Counted from the first letter of the stretch, positions 7,433-16,265 are shown. The stretch: 33,950 bases of DNA from an uncultured beta proteobacterium (GCA_903822435.1 CAIJPE010000240.1:1-33950), one strand, 5' to 3'. Notes: generated by a model from the sequence alone, not told the origin. Made by a program: numbers and translations.

Positions 7433-9109
7433 ATGACCCCAGCCGAGATCCTGGCCCAGTACGGCCCGCGCGAGACGATGGAGTACGACGTCGTCGTGGT
7501 GGGCGGCGGCCCTGCCGGGCTTTCCACCGCCATCCGGCTGAAGCAGCTCGACGCCAACCTGTCGGTGGTCGTGCTGGAAAAGGGTTCGGAGCCCGGTGCG
7601 CACATCCTCAGCGGCGCCGTCATGGACCCGAGGGCCATCACCGAACTCTTTCCCGACTGGAAGGAACGCGGCGCGCCCCTGAACCAGCCGGTGACGGAAG
7701 ACGAGGTCTACTTCCTCGGCAAGACGTCTTCCAGCCAGACGCCGCAGTGGCTCATCCCGGCCTGCCTGCACAACAGCGGCAACTACGTCATCAGCCTGGG
7801 CGCCGTCACCAAGTGGATGGGCGAACAGGCCGAGGCGCTGGGCGTGGAGATCTTCCCCGGGTTTTCGGCCGCCGAGGTGCTGTACTCCGAAGACGGCCGC
7901 ACGGTGCGCGGCGTGGCCACGGGCAACCTGGGGATCGGCAAGGACGGCCAGCCGCACGGTGGCTTCCAGCTGGGCATGGAACTGCTGGGCAAGTACACCA
8001 TCTTCGCGGAAGGCTCGCGCGGGCACCTGGGCAAGCAGCTCATCGCCCACTTCCAGCTCGACGAAGGGCGCGATCCCCAGAGCTACGCGCTGGGCGTGAA
8101 GGAACTCTGGGAGATCGACCCCGCCAAGGCCAGGCCGGGCCTGGTGGTGCACACCGCCGGCTGGCCGATGGACGAGCACACCTACGGCGGCGGCTTCCTC
8201 TACCACCTCGAAGGCAACAAGGTCACCCTGGGCTTCGTCACCGGGCTGGACTACCAGAACCCCTGGATCAGCCCTTTCGAGGAAATGCAGCGCTGGAAGA
8301 CGCACCCCACCATCCGGGCCCACCTGGAGGGCGGCAAGCGCATCGGCTACGGCGCCCGCGCCATTACTGCCGGCGGGCTGCTGAGCGTGCCCAAGCTGGT
8401 CTTCCCGGGCGGGGCGCTGGTGGGCTGCGAGGCCGGCACGTTGAACGCAGCGCGCATCAAGGGCAGCCACGCCGCCATCAAGACCGGCATGATGGCCGCC
8501 GAGGCCGCCGCCGCCGCGCTGAAGGCCGGCCGCAGCCACGATGAGCTGGCCGCCTACCCGGAAGCCTTCGAGAAGAGCTGGCTCCATGCCGAGCTGAACC
8601 AGAGCCGCAACTTCAAGCAGTGGTTCAAGCAGGGCAACACCATCGGCACGCTGATGACCGGCATCGAGCAATGGCTGTTGCCCAAGCTCGGCATCCAGAG
8701 CCCGCCGTGGACGTTGCACCGCCATGCCGCCGACCACACGCGGCTGCACGCTGCGGGGCAGATCGAACCCATCGCCTACCCCAAGCCCGACGGCAAGCTG
8801 ACCTTCGACCGGCTGAGCTCGGTGTTCATCAGCAACACCAACCACGAGGAAGACCAGCCGGCGCACCTGACGCTGAAGGACGCCTCGGTGCCCGTGGCCA
8901 TCAACCTCGCCCGCTTTGCCGGGCCCGAGAGCCGCTACTGCCCGGCCGGCGTGTACGAGTTCGTGAAGAACCCCGACGACAGCGACCGCCTGCAGATCAA
9001 CGCGCAGAACTGCGTGCACTGCAAGACCTGCGACATCAAGGACCCCACCCAGAACATCGTCTGGGTCACGCCCGAGGGCGGCGGCGGGCCCAACTACGCG
9101 GGCATGTAG
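7433..9109 (+). CDS. Electron transfer flavoprotein-ubiquinone oxidoreductase
   Basis: A 558-residue monotopic membrane enzyme that passes electrons from reduced ETF to ubiquinone, linking acyl-CoA and amino-acid oxidation to the respiratory chain. It starts with the FAD dinucleotide-binding motif VVVVGGGPAGLS (20-31). The middle carries the ubiquinone and membrane-contact region. The end carries one 4Fe-4S cluster with Cys503 (YCPAGVYE), Cys527, Cys530 and Cys533 (CVHCKTC), followed by the conserved GGGGPNY near the terminus. Length and motif order match the mitochondrial and bacterial enzyme. ETF subunits (etfAB) are not in the window. The acyl-CoA ligase and hydratase genes nearby would be natural electron-source partners, which is inference. 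Confidence 0.98.
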   Translation: MTPAEILAQYGPRETMEYDVVVVGGGPAGLSTAIRLKQLDANLSVVVLEKGSEPGAHILSGAVMDPRAITELFPDWKERGAPLNQPVTEDEVYFLGKTSSSQTPQWLIPACLHNSGNYVISLGAVTKWMGEQAEALGVEIFPGFSAAEVLYSEDGRTVRGVATGNLGIGKDGQPHGGFQLGMELLGKYTIFAEGSRGHLGKQLIAHFQLDEGRDPQSYALGVKELWEIDPAKARPGLVVHTAGWPMDEHTYGGGFLYHLEGNKVTLGFVTGLDYQNPWISPFEEMQRWKTHPTIRAHLEGGKRIGYGARAITAGGLLSVPKLVFPGGALVGCEAGTLNAARIKGSHAAIKTGMMAAEAAAAALKAGRSHDELAAYPEAFEKSWLHAELNQSRNFKQWFKQGNTIGTLMTGIEQWLLPKLGIQSPPWTLHRHAADHTRLHAAGQIEPIAYPKPDGKLTFDRLSSVFISNTNHEEDQPAHLTLKDASVPVAINLARFAGPESRYCPAGVYEFVKNPDDSDRLQINAQNCVHCKTCDIKDPTQNIVWVTPEGGGGPNYAGM

Positions 9110-9666
9110 GCACCGGGCGGCAAGCGCAGCACCCGCACCGGATGGTCGAAGGCCGCCTGGGCGGCCTGCAGGGCGGCGATGCACGCGCGGGCTTCGGCAT
9201 CGACGGCGTCCAGCACCACCAGCGTGGGCCGTCGCGGCCGGAAGCGGGGCCAGGCCGACAAGGCAGCGGCATCGACGCGCGCAAATCCGGTGTCCCAGGG
9301 GTCGGCGGCCCGGCGGGCCCGCCACCAGGCCGCGTCGCTCAGCTTGACGCGCAGCCGAAGCGCCAGCCGACCGGGCGTGCCGGCGCAGGCCAGCAGCTGC
9401 CAGCTGCCGTCCAGGTCCAGGCACAGCAGCGTGGCCAGCCGCCGGGCCTGGGCGGGCGTTTGAAGCGGCGCCAGCACGGCCAGGTCCATCAGCACGAGGG
9501 ACCCGGCCCCTTCCAGGCACCAGGCCCGAAGGCTCTGCAGGGCCTGCGCATCGGCCGCAGCGGTGGGCGGCCCCGGGGCATCGCGCGGCACCTCGCAGGC
9601 CACCAGCACGGCGCCGTCGAAACGGCCGGTGAGCGCCGAGCCCAGCCGCCGCCAGGCGGCGGCCAT
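9094..9666 (-). CDS. Hypothetical protein coupled to the amino-acid ABC ATPase gene
   Basis: A 190-residue protein with no family I recognise. It is rich in Ala, Leu and Arg, has alternating short hydrophobic strands (GAVLVACEV near 18-26, SLVLMDLAVL near 56-65, PTLVVLDAVD near 148-157) as in an alpha/beta fold, and no signal peptide or membrane span. The ATG shares one base with the TGA of the ATPase gene (TGATG), a coupling that supports it being translated. Its last 16 bases overlap the 3' end of the ETF-QO gene on the opposite strand. High-GC DNA throws up chance open frames, so I hold this as probable rather than certain. Confidence 0.5.
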   Translation of the reverse strand: MAAAWRRLGSALTGRFDGAVLVACEVPRDAPGPPTAAADAQALQSLRAWCLEGAGSLVLMDLAVLAPLQTPAQARRLATLLCLDLDGSWQLLACAGTPGRLALRLRVKLSDAAWWRARRAADPWDTGFARVDAAALSAWPRFRPRRPTLVVLDAVDAEARACIAALQAAQAAFDHPVRVLRLPPGAYMPA

Positions 9667-10415
9667 CAATGCAGTGCCGACAGGAACTGCTTGAGTTCGG
9701 GCGTCTGGGGCGCTTCGAACAGCTGGTGCGGCGGCCCGATCTCATGGATGCGGCCGGCGTGCATGAACACCACGCGGTCGCTGACCTTCTTGGCGAAGTT
9801 CATCTCGTGCGTGACCATCAGCAGCGTCATGCCCTCTTCGGCCAGTCCTTCGACCACGCGCAGCACCTCGCCCACCAGCTCGGGGTCGAGCGCCGAGGTG
9901 ATCTCGTCGCACAGCATCACGCTGGGCTGCATGGCCAGGGCGCGCGCAATCGCCACGCGCTGCTGCTGGCCACCGCTGAGCTGATCGGGCCAGGCGTCGA
10001 ACTTGTCGGCCAGGCCCACCCGCTCCAGGAGCTTGCGTGCCTGGGCCTGTGCCGCGGCGGCATCGGCCTGCTTGACCAGGGTAGGGGCCAGCATCACGTT
10101 GCGGCCCACGCTCAGGTGCGGGAACAGGTTGAAGCTCTGGAAAATCATGCCCACCCGCTGGCGCAGCGCCCGCATGGCCTTGGCGTTGCCATGCTCCAGG
10201 GCCTGGCCAGCCACGGCCAGCTCGCCATCCTGGAAGGCCTCCAGCCCGTTCATGCAACGCAGCAGCGTGCTCTTGCCCGAGCCGCTCTTGCCGATGATGG
10301 CGATGACCTCGCCACTGGCCACGTCCAGGTCGACGCCCTTGAGCACCTCGTTGCTGCCGAAGCGCTTGCGCAGGCCGCGCACGCGGACGATGGGATTCAC
10401 GGTCTCAGACGGCAC
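9666..10415 (-). CDS. Polar amino-acid ABC transporter, ATP-binding subunit
   Basis: A 249-residue ATPase of the GlnQ/HisP type that powers amino-acid import. Walker A is GKSGSGKST (42-50), the Q-loop sits in IFQSFNLFPHL (91-101, typical of the polar amino-acid family), the signature is LSGGQQQR (146-153), Walker B is VMLCDE (166-171) and the switch His is in VTHEM (201-205). The start overlaps the permease gene by 11 bases. It follows two permeases and a binding protein on the same strand, making a complete importer. Substrate is not readable from the ATPase. Confidence 0.96.
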   Translation of the reverse strand: MPSETVNPIVRVRGLRKRFGSNEVLKGVDLDVASGEVIAIIGKSGSGKSTLLRCMNGLEAFQDGELAVAGQALEHGNAKAMRALRQRVGMIFQSFNLFPHLSVGRNVMLAPTLVKQADAAAAQAQARKLLERVGLADKFDAWPDQLSGGQQQRVAIARALAMQPSVMLCDEITSALDPELVGEVLRVVEGLAEEGMTLLMVTHEMNFAKKVSDRVVFMHAGRIHEIGPPHQLFEAPQTPELKQFLSALH

Positions 10416-11055
10416 GGCGCATCTTCCTTTCCAGGCGTTGGCTGAAGGCCGAGATCGGCCAGCACAGCGCGAAGTACAGCAGGGCCACGCAGGCGTAGAC
10501 CTTGAAGGGCTGGAACGTGGCGTTGCTGATCATCGTGCCGGCCTTGGTCAGCTCGATGAAGCCGATGACCGAGGCGAGCGCCGTGCCCTTGACCACCTGC
10601 ACCAGGAAACCCACCGTGGGCGCCACCGCGATGCGCGCGGCCTGCGGGCCCACCACGTGCCGCATCTTCTCGGTGAAGCTCAGGGCCAGGCTGTCGGCCG
10701 CTTCCCACTGTCCCTTGGGAATGGCGCTGACACAGCCCCGCCAGATCTCTGCCAGAAAGGCGCTGCTGTACAGCGTGAGCGCCAGCGCGGCGGCCACCCA
10801 GGCCGACACGTCCACGCCCACCAGCGCCAGGCCGAAGTAGGCCAGGAACAACTGCATCAGCAAGGGCGTGCCCTGGAAGACCTGCACGAACACCGACACC
10901 CCCCGCTCGGCCCCGGGCCAGCGCGCCACCCGCGCCAGCAGCAACCCCAGGCCCAGCAGGCCCCCGCCCACGAAGGCGATGAGCGAGAGCAGCACCGTCC
11001 AGCGCGCCGCCAGAAGCAGGTTGCGGAAGATGTCCCAGAGGGTGAACTCGACCAC
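10405..11055 (-). CDS. Polar amino-acid ABC transporter, permease subunit (second)
   Basis: A 216-residue inner-membrane permease of the HisM/GlnP family with about five transmembrane helices. The GTPLLMQLF region after helix 2 and the cytoplasmic EAA-type loop 'AAFLAEIWRGCVSAIPKGQWEAA'-like segment (near residues 98-122, E-A-A-D-S-L-A-L-S) mark the family. Together with the permease just upstream it would form the heterodimeric pore. It begins seven bases after that gene ends and overlaps the ATPase start. Confidence 0.94.
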   Translation of the reverse strand: MVEFTLWDIFRNLLLAARWTVLLSLIAFVGGGLLGLGLLLARVARWPGAERGVSVFVQVFQGTPLLMQLFLAYFGLALVGVDVSAWVAAALALTLYSSAFLAEIWRGCVSAIPKGQWEAADSLALSFTEKMRHVVGPQAARIAVAPTVGFLVQVVKGTALASVIGFIELTKAGTMISNATFQPFKVYACVALLYFALCWPISAFSQRLERKMRRAV

Positions 11056-11062
11056 GGGATCG

Positions 11063-11722
11063 TCACCTTCCGAAGATGAATCTTCGGCCCGCCCACTGCA
11101 GGCCGTGGCGGACCGCCACCGACAAGCCCAGGTAGATGGCCGTGGCGACGATGAAGGACTCGAAGCCGCGGAAATTGCGGCTCTGGATGAGGTTGGCCTG
11201 GTAGCTCAGCTCTTGCGCCGAGATCTGGCCGCACACGGCCGAGCCGAGCATGACGATGACGATCTGGCTGACCATGGCCGGCCACACGCGGGCCAGGCTG
11301 GGCGGCAGCACCACGCGCACGAACACCTGCCATTCGTTGAGCGCCAGGCTGCGCGCGGCCTCGATCTGGCCGCGCGGCGTGCCTTCGATGCCGGCGCGCA
11401 CGATTTCAGCCGCGTAGGCACCAAGGTTGATCACCATGGCCAGTACCGAAGCCAGTTCGGGCGAGAGCTTCACGCCCAGGCTGGGCAGGCCGAAGAACAG
11501 GAAGAACAACTGGACGATGAAGGGGGTGTTGCGGATGAGTTCCACATACACCGACACCACCGCAGCCAGCGGCCGCGGCCCCCAGGCACGCGACCACGCG
11601 CAAGCCACGCCCAGGGCCATGCCGCCCGCTGCCGCCGCCGCGCTCAGCGCCACCGTGAAGGCAGCGCCCCGCGCCAACGCGGGCCACTGCTGCAGCACGG
11701 CCGGGAAATCCAGGGCAATCAT
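11063..11722 (-). CDS. Polar amino-acid ABC transporter, permease subunit (first)
   Basis: A 219-residue permease of the same family. The signature RNTPFIVQLFFLFFGLP and the EAA loop 'EIVRAGIEGTPRGQIEAARSLAL' split across residues near 105-128 are diagnostic of His/Glu/polar amino-acid permeases. Five hydrophobic helices are visible. It is 45 bases downstream of the binding-protein gene and seven bases ahead of the second permease, so all are one transcription unit. Confidence 0.95.
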   Translation of the reverse strand: MIALDFPAVLQQWPALARGAAFTVALSAAAAAGGMALGVACAWSRAWGPRPLAAVVSVYVELIRNTPFIVQLFFLFFGLPSLGVKLSPELASVLAMVINLGAYAAEIVRAGIEGTPRGQIEAARSLALNEWQVFVRVVLPPSLARVWPAMVSQIVIVMLGSAVCGQISAQELSYQANLIQSRNFRGFESFIVATAIYLGLSVAVRHGLQWAGRRFIFGR

Positions 11723-11767
11723 GGCAGCGGGGTGGACGCCATGATCAAGACGCCGCGTTCAATCCGA

Positions 11768-12544
11768 TCACTGCGGCAGGTCACCCGCCGGCCGTCCGAG
11801 CCACTTCTTGGACAGCGCGTCGAGTTCGCCCGACGCCTTGGCCGCGGCAAGGATCTCATTGACTTTCAAGCGCAGCTTGTCCTCGCCCTTGCCCACGCCG
11901 ATGAAGTTGGGGCTGTCCTTCAACACGAACTTGTATTCGGTGTTGAGGTTCGGGTTGCGCGCCATCATGTTGCCCGCCACCGATGCGCCGGTGGCCAGCA
12001 CCTGGACCTGGCCCGAGACGAAAGCCGCCACGGTGGCGTTGTTGTCCTCGAAGCGCTTGACGTCGGCGGTGGCAGGGGCGATCTTGGTGAGTTCCAGGTC
12101 TTCGATGGCGCCGCGGGTCACGCCCACGGTCTTGCCCGCCAGGTAGGCAGCGCTCTTCACGGCCACGCTCTTCGCGGCAAACACGGCCTGGAAGAAAGGT
12201 GAGTAGGCGGCCGTGAAATCGATGACCTTCTCGCGCTCGGCGTTCTTGCCCAGCGTACTGATGACGAGGTCGGCCTTCTTCGTCTGCAGGTAGGCAATGC
12301 GGTTGGCGCTGGTGACCGGCACCAGTTCGACCTTCACGCCCAGCTTGCCGGCGATCAGTCGTGCGGTGTCGATGTCCAGGCCTTGCGGCAGCATGTCAGT
12401 GCCGACGAAGCCATAGGGCGGGAAATCGGTGGGGATGGCGATGGTGATGAGCTTCTTGGCCATCACGTCGTCCAGCGCGGTCTGTGCGAAGGTCGGCAGG
12501 GCGAAGCACGCCAGCAGGGCGGCAGTGAGAAAGCGGCGTTGCAT
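11768..12544 (-). CDS. Polar amino-acid ABC transporter, periplasmic substrate-binding protein
   Basis: A 258-residue periplasmic protein of binding-protein family 3. A signal peptide is clear (MQRRF, hydrophobic core, cleavage at TFA-QT near 20). The mature part starts with the family pattern 'ITIAIPTDFPPYGF', then 'LQGLDIDTARLIAGKLG'-type text, the ligand-loop region 'ADLVISTLGKNAEREKVIDFT', and the hinge. AGGAG six bases before the ATG fixes the start. The Thr, Arg and Asp positions typical of amino-acid binding are present, but the ligand cannot be named. It lies between the aminotransferase gene and the permeases. Confidence 0.95.
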   Translation of the reverse strand: MQRRFLTAALLACFALPTFAQTALDDVMAKKLITIAIPTDFPPYGFVGTDMLPQGLDIDTARLIAGKLGVKVELVPVTSANRIAYLQTKKADLVISTLGKNAEREKVIDFTAAYSPFFQAVFAAKSVAVKSAAYLAGKTVGVTRGAIEDLELTKIAPATADVKRFEDNNATVAAFVSGQVQVLATGASVAGNMMARNPNLNTEYKFVLKDSPNFIGVGKGEDKLRLKVNEILAAAKASGELDALSKKWLGRPAGDLPQ

Positions 12545-12567
12545 GGAGGTCTCCTGGATTTTTCGGG

Positions 12568-13755
12568 TCAGTGCGTCGACAGGAACTGGATAGCACGCTG
12601 CGTGCCACCCCCCACCTGCACGCCCATGGCCCGCATCGCGGCTTCCACGCCGGCCACGGCGCCCAGCAGCAGGGTCGGGTTGTTGTCGCCCAGGTGCCCT
12701 ATCCGAAAGGCGCGGCCCGCCAAGGGCCCCAGCCCGCCGGCCATCGCCACCTGGAAGCGCTCGCGCGCCAGGGTGCGCAGGCCATCCACGTCCAGGCCGG
12801 GTGCCGTGGCGATGGTGGTCACCGACACCGACCGGCTCGCCGGGTCCTTGCCCAGGAAATCGACCATGCCGCCTTCGCGCCACCCCTCCACCGCCGCGTG
12901 CACGACGCCGGCCATCAGCGCATGGCGCGCCCAGATGGCCTCCAGCCCTTCGCTCTCAATCAGTTCCAGAGCGGCGCGCATGCCGAACATCAGGTTCAGC
13001 GGCGGCGTGCCGCAGAACTTGCGGTATGAGAGTTCGTCCTTGCGGCGGACGAAATCCCAGTAATAGCGCGGCGCGGGGTTGCGTTCGGCCGCGGCAAAGG
13101 CCTTGGCGTTGACCGCCAGGAATCCCACGCCCGGCGGGCACATCAGGCCCTTCTGAGAGGCACCCAGCGCCACGTCCACGCCCAGCGCGTCCATGGCGAA
13201 GGGCGCCGCGCCGAGCGAGGCCACCACGTCGGCCACCAGCACCGCGGGATGACCGGTGGCGTCGATGGCGCGGCGGATGGCCGCCAGATCGCTGGTGACG
13301 CCGCCGGCGGTGTCGGTGTGCACGGCCAGCACGGCCTGGATGGCGTGGCCGGTGTCTTCGCGCAAGGCGCGCTCGATGTCGGCGGGGTCGATGGGCCAGC
13401 CCTCGCGCCAGGGCGTGCGCACCACGCGGCGGCCCAGGGCTTCGGCCTGCACGGCCCAGGATTCGCTGAAGTGCCCGGTGCCCGGCACCAGGAAGGCCTG
13501 GCCCGCGGCGGAGAGGTTCTCGATCAGGGCCTCCCACACGCCGTGTCCGTTGGAAGTGTAGAAGAAGACGTCGGCGGCGGTGGTCTGCAGCACGCGCTTC
13601 AAGCCGACTTCACAGGCCGCGATGGCCTCGTCCACGCGGGGATCGGCCAGGTCCATGGGCTGTACGCTCATGGCGTGCAGCACGGCGTCGGGCAGCGGCG
13701 TGGGGCCGGGTGAATGCAGGTAGCGGCGACCGGGGATGCGGGTGGGGCTGTTCAT
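12568..13755 (-). CDS. Class V aminotransferase, alanine/serine-glyoxylate aminotransferase family
   Basis: A 395-residue PLP enzyme of aspartate aminotransferase fold type I, class V. Family text includes PGPTPLP (16-22), the SNGHGVWEA cofactor loop (68-76), VLVADVVASLG with Asp176 stacking on PLP, and GASQKGLMCPPG with Lys202 as the Schiff-base lysine. These match serine-glyoxylate/alanine-glyoxylate aminotransferases, and aspartate or phosphonate relatives cannot be excluded. The gene lies 23 bases upstream of the amino-acid transporter genes on the same strand, suggesting that the imported amino acid is its amino donor; that link is inference. Confidence 0.92.
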   Translation of the reverse strand: MNSPTRIPGRRYLHSPGPTPLPDAVLHAMSVQPMDLADPRVDEAIAACEVGLKRVLQTTAADVFFYTSNGHGVWEALIENLSAAGQAFLVPGTGHFSESWAVQAEALGRRVVRTPWREGWPIDPADIERALREDTGHAIQAVLAVHTDTAGGVTSDLAAIRRAIDATGHPAVLVADVVASLGAAPFAMDALGVDVALGASQKGLMCPPGVGFLAVNAKAFAAAERNPAPRYYWDFVRRKDELSYRKFCGTPPLNLMFGMRAALELIESEGLEAIWARHALMAGVVHAAVEGWREGGMVDFLGKDPASRSVSVTTIATAPGLDVDGLRTLARERFQVAMAGGLGPLAGRAFRIGHLGDNNPTLLLGAVAGVEAAMRAMGVQVGGGTQRAIQFLSTH

Positions 13756-13780
13756 CCGCCGATGTTAAGTCGGCCGCGGC

Positions 13781-13813
13781 GTCCGGTCGGCCCCCTGGCC
13801 GGGTGGCCCGGAC
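13781..13813 (-). terminator. Strong hairpin between hydratase-like and aminotransferase genes
   Basis: GTCCGG (13781-13786) pairs with CCGGAC (13808-13813), and inside it CGGCC pairs with GGCCG around a CCCT loop. It lies just after the hydratase-like stop on the minus strand. No T-run follows, so it may attenuate or stabilise rather than terminate. Confidence 0.35.
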
Positions 13814-13827
13814 AGCCCCAGGCAGCC

Positions 13828-14607
13828 TCAACCCCAGTTCGGCTTGCGCTTGTCGATGAAGGCCTGCACGCCTTCCAGCGCGCTGTCGTCCATCATGTTG
13901 CAGGCCATCGTACGGCCCGCATCGTCGTAGGCAGCCTGGATGCCCACTTCTACCTGCCGGTAGAACAGCGCCTTGCCCATGGCGATGGCCACGCGCGGCT
14001 TGCTGGCGATGCGCAGGGCCAGGACTTCGATGTCGGCGTCCAGCTTGTCGGCATCCACCACCCGGTTCACCAGGCCCTGGGCCAGCGCCTGGTCGGCACT
14101 GATGAAATCGCCCGTCACCAGCATCTCGAAGGCCGCCTTGCGCGACAGGTTGCGGCTGAGCGCCACGCTGGGCGTGCTGCAGAACAGGCCCAGGTTCACG
14201 CCGCTGACCGCAAAGCGCGCCTCGCGCGCGGCCACGGCCAGGTCGCACATGGCCACCAGCTGGCAGCCCGCCGCGGTGGCGATGCCCTGCACGCGGGCGA
14301 TGACCGGCACGGGCAGCCGCTGGATGCTCATCATCATGCGGCCGCACTGCGCGAAGAGGCGCTCGTAGTAGCCCAGGGAGGGCTCGGCCCGCATCTCCTT
14401 GAGGTCGTGCCCTGCGCAAAAGGCCTTGCCCGCGGCGGCCAGCACGACCACGCGGGCGGTGTCGTCGGTGGCCACGCCGTCCAGCGCCGCCTGCAGGGCT
14501 TCGAGCATGGCTTCGGACAGGGCATTGAAGGCGTGCGGCCGGTTGAGCGTCAGGGTGACGATGCCCCGCGCATCCTTCTCGTGCAGCACCAGGGGTTCGG
14601 CGTTCAT
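13828..14607 (-). CDS. ECHDC3-like enoyl-CoA hydratase/isomerase family protein lacking catalytic Glu
   Basis: A 259-residue crotonase-fold protein. The oxyanion-hole segment FCAGHDLKEM (63-72) and the CoA-binding core are present. At the sites of the two catalytic glutamates of true hydratases (GCEL and PEI-type motifs), this protein has GCQL (114-117) and SGVNLGLFCSTP (135-146). The GVN-GLFCSTP text and GHDLKE are hallmarks of the ECHDC3 subgroup, whose biochemical reaction is not settled. AGGAG stands eight bases before the ATG, reusing the stop region of the upstream ligase gene. It therefore seems co-translated with that ligase and probably acts on its product. Confidence 0.9.
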   Translation of the reverse strand: MNAEPLVLHEKDARGIVTLTLNRPHAFNALSEAMLEALQAALDGVATDDTARVVVLAAAGKAFCAGHDLKEMRAEPSLGYYERLFAQCGRMMMSIQRLPVPVIARVQGIATAAGCQLVAMCDLAVAAREARFAVSGVNLGLFCSTPSVALSRNLSRKAAFEMLVTGDFISADQALAQGLVNRVVDADKLDADIEVLALRIASKPRVAIAMGKALFYRQVEVGIQAAYDDAGRTMACNMMDDSALEGVQAFIDKRKPNWG

Positions 14608-14618
14608 GGCGTGGACTC

Positions 14619-16265
14619 CTATTCGAAGGCGGCCGCCGACTTGGCCCGCTCGCGCAGCTGGAACTTCTGGATCTTGCCGGTGCTGGTCTTGGGAATGGGC
14701 TCGAAGCGGATCTCGCGCGGCACCTTGTAGCTCGCCAGCAGGCCCTTGCAGTGCGCCACCAGTTCGGCGGCGGTCACGGTGGAACCTTCCTTGGTCTCCA
14801 CGTAAGCCACCGGCGTCTCGCCCCACTTGGGGTCGGGCCGGGCCACCACCGCGCAGGCCATCACGGCCGGGTGGCGGTACAGGGCGTCTTCCACTTCCAG
14901 GCTGCTGATGTTCTCGCCGCCGCTGATGATGATGTCCTTGCTGCGGTCCTTGATCTTGGCGTAGCGGTCGGGCTCCATCACCGCCAGGTCGCCGGTATGG
15001 AACCAGCCGCCCTCGAAGGCCGCGGCCGTGGACTTCGGGTTCTTCAGGTAGCCCTTCATCACGATGTTGCCGCGGAACATGATCTCGCCCATGGTGGTGC
15101 CGTCGGCCGGGGACTCGGCCATCGTCTCGGGGATGCGCACGGTCATGCCCTCCTGCAGCATGTAGCGCACGCCCTGGCGGCCGTTCAGCCGGGTCTGCTC
15201 CGACAGGCTCTGATCGGCCCACGCCGGCCGCTTGACCGCGACGCTGGCAGGGCCGTAGACCTCCGTCAGTCCATAGACATGGGTGATGTCGAAGCCCAGC
15301 CTGGCCATCCCCTCGATCATGGCTGCCGGCGGCGCCGCGCCAGCCACCATGCCGCGCACCTTGTGCCGGATGCCTTCATGCAGGCTTGCCGGGGCGTTGA
15401 TCAGCAGGCTGTGCACGATGGGCGCGGCGCAGTAATGGTCGGCACCGTGCTCGCGGATGGCGTCCAGGATGGCCTTGGCTTCCACGCGTCGAAGGCACAC
15501 GTGCGTGCCGCCCAGCATGGCCACCGTCCAGGGGAAGCACCAGCCGTTGCAGTGGAACATGGGCAATGTCCACAGGTACTTGGGGAAATGCGGCATGGTC
15601 CAGGTGGCCGCGTTGCACACCGCGTTGAGATACGCACCCCGGTGGTGGGTGACCACGCCCTTGGGGTCGCCGGTGGTGCCGCTGGTGTAGCTCACCGCAA
15701 TGGCATCCCATTCGTCGGCCGGGCCGTCCAGGCGGGCCAGCGGCGCGTGGGCTTGCAGCAGCGCCTCGTACTCGTGGCGGCCCAGGCGCTCGCCCGGTCC
15801 TGTATATTCGCTGTCGGTGACGTCGATCACCTCCAGCGAGCGCCCGAAGTCTTCGCGCAGGATGCGCAGCGCCGCGGCCACCACGGGCGCGAACTCGCGG
15901 TCGGTGATGAGCACCGAGGCCTCGCAGTGGTTCATCTGCCAGGCCAGCAGTGGCGCATCCAGCCGCGTGTTCAGCGTGTTCAGCACGGCGTTGAGCGCCG
16001 GCACGGCATAGTGCGCTTCCACCATCTCGGGCGTGTTGGGCAGCATCACGCTGACGGTGCTGCCACGGCTGACCCCCAGCGCGCGCAGGGCGGAAGCCAG
16101 TCGGGCCGAGCGGTTGCGCACCTGCGCCCAGGTGTAGCGGCGCTCGCCATGCACCACCGCGGGCAGGTCGCCGAAGACTTCGGCGCTGCGCTCGACGAAA
16201 CTCACGGGCGACAAGGCCACGAAATTCGCGGCGTTGCGGTCCAGATCCTGGTCGTAGATGGTCAT
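14619..16265 (-). CDS. AMP-forming acyl-CoA synthetase
   Basis: A 548-residue ANL-superfamily ligase that converts a carboxylic acid, ATP and CoA to acyl-CoA, AMP and pyrophosphate. The P-loop is YTSGTTGDPKG (193-203). Later motifs are YGLTEVYGP, GGWFHTGDLAV, KDRSKDIIISGGENIS and the C-terminal catalytic Lys531 in TSTGKIQKF. Overall text resembles the medium-chain and plant acyl-activating subgroup that also includes DmdB (methylmercaptopropionate-CoA ligase); substrate cannot be assigned. GGGAG nine bases before ATG supports the start. The hydratase-like gene follows 11 bases later. Confidence 0.94.
   Translation of the reverse strand: MTIYDQDLDRNAANFVALSPVSFVERSAEVFGDLPAVVHGERRYTWAQVRNRSARLASALRALGVSRGSTVSVMLPNTPEMVEAHYAVPALNAVLNTLNTRLDAPLLAWQMNHCEASVLITDREFAPVVAAALRILREDFGRSLEVIDVTDSEYTGPGERLGRHEYEALLQAHAPLARLDGPADEWDAIAVSYTSGTTGDPKGVVTHHRGAYLNAVCNAATWTMPHFPKYLWTLPMFHCNGWCFPWTVAMLGGTHVCLRRVEAKAILDAIREHGADHYCAAPIVHSLLINAPASLHEGIRHKVRGMVAGAAPPAAMIEGMARLGFDITHVYGLTEVYGPASVAVKRPAWADQSLSEQTRLNGRQGVRYMLQEGMTVRIPETMAESPADGTTMGEIMFRGNIVMKGYLKNPKSTAAAFEGGWFHTGDLAVMEPDRYAKIKDRSKDIIISGGENISSLEVEDALYRHPAVMACAVVARPDPKWGETPVAYVETKEGSTVTAAELVAHCKGLLASYKVPREIRFEPIPKTSTGKIQKFQLRERAKSAAAFE

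Noticed and set aside
13828..16265. A DMSP demethylation (dmdB/dmdD) pair
   Set aside because: The ligase resembles the DmdB subgroup, but the hydratase-like protein lacks the catalytic glutamates expected of DmdD, and no dmdA or dmdC is present.
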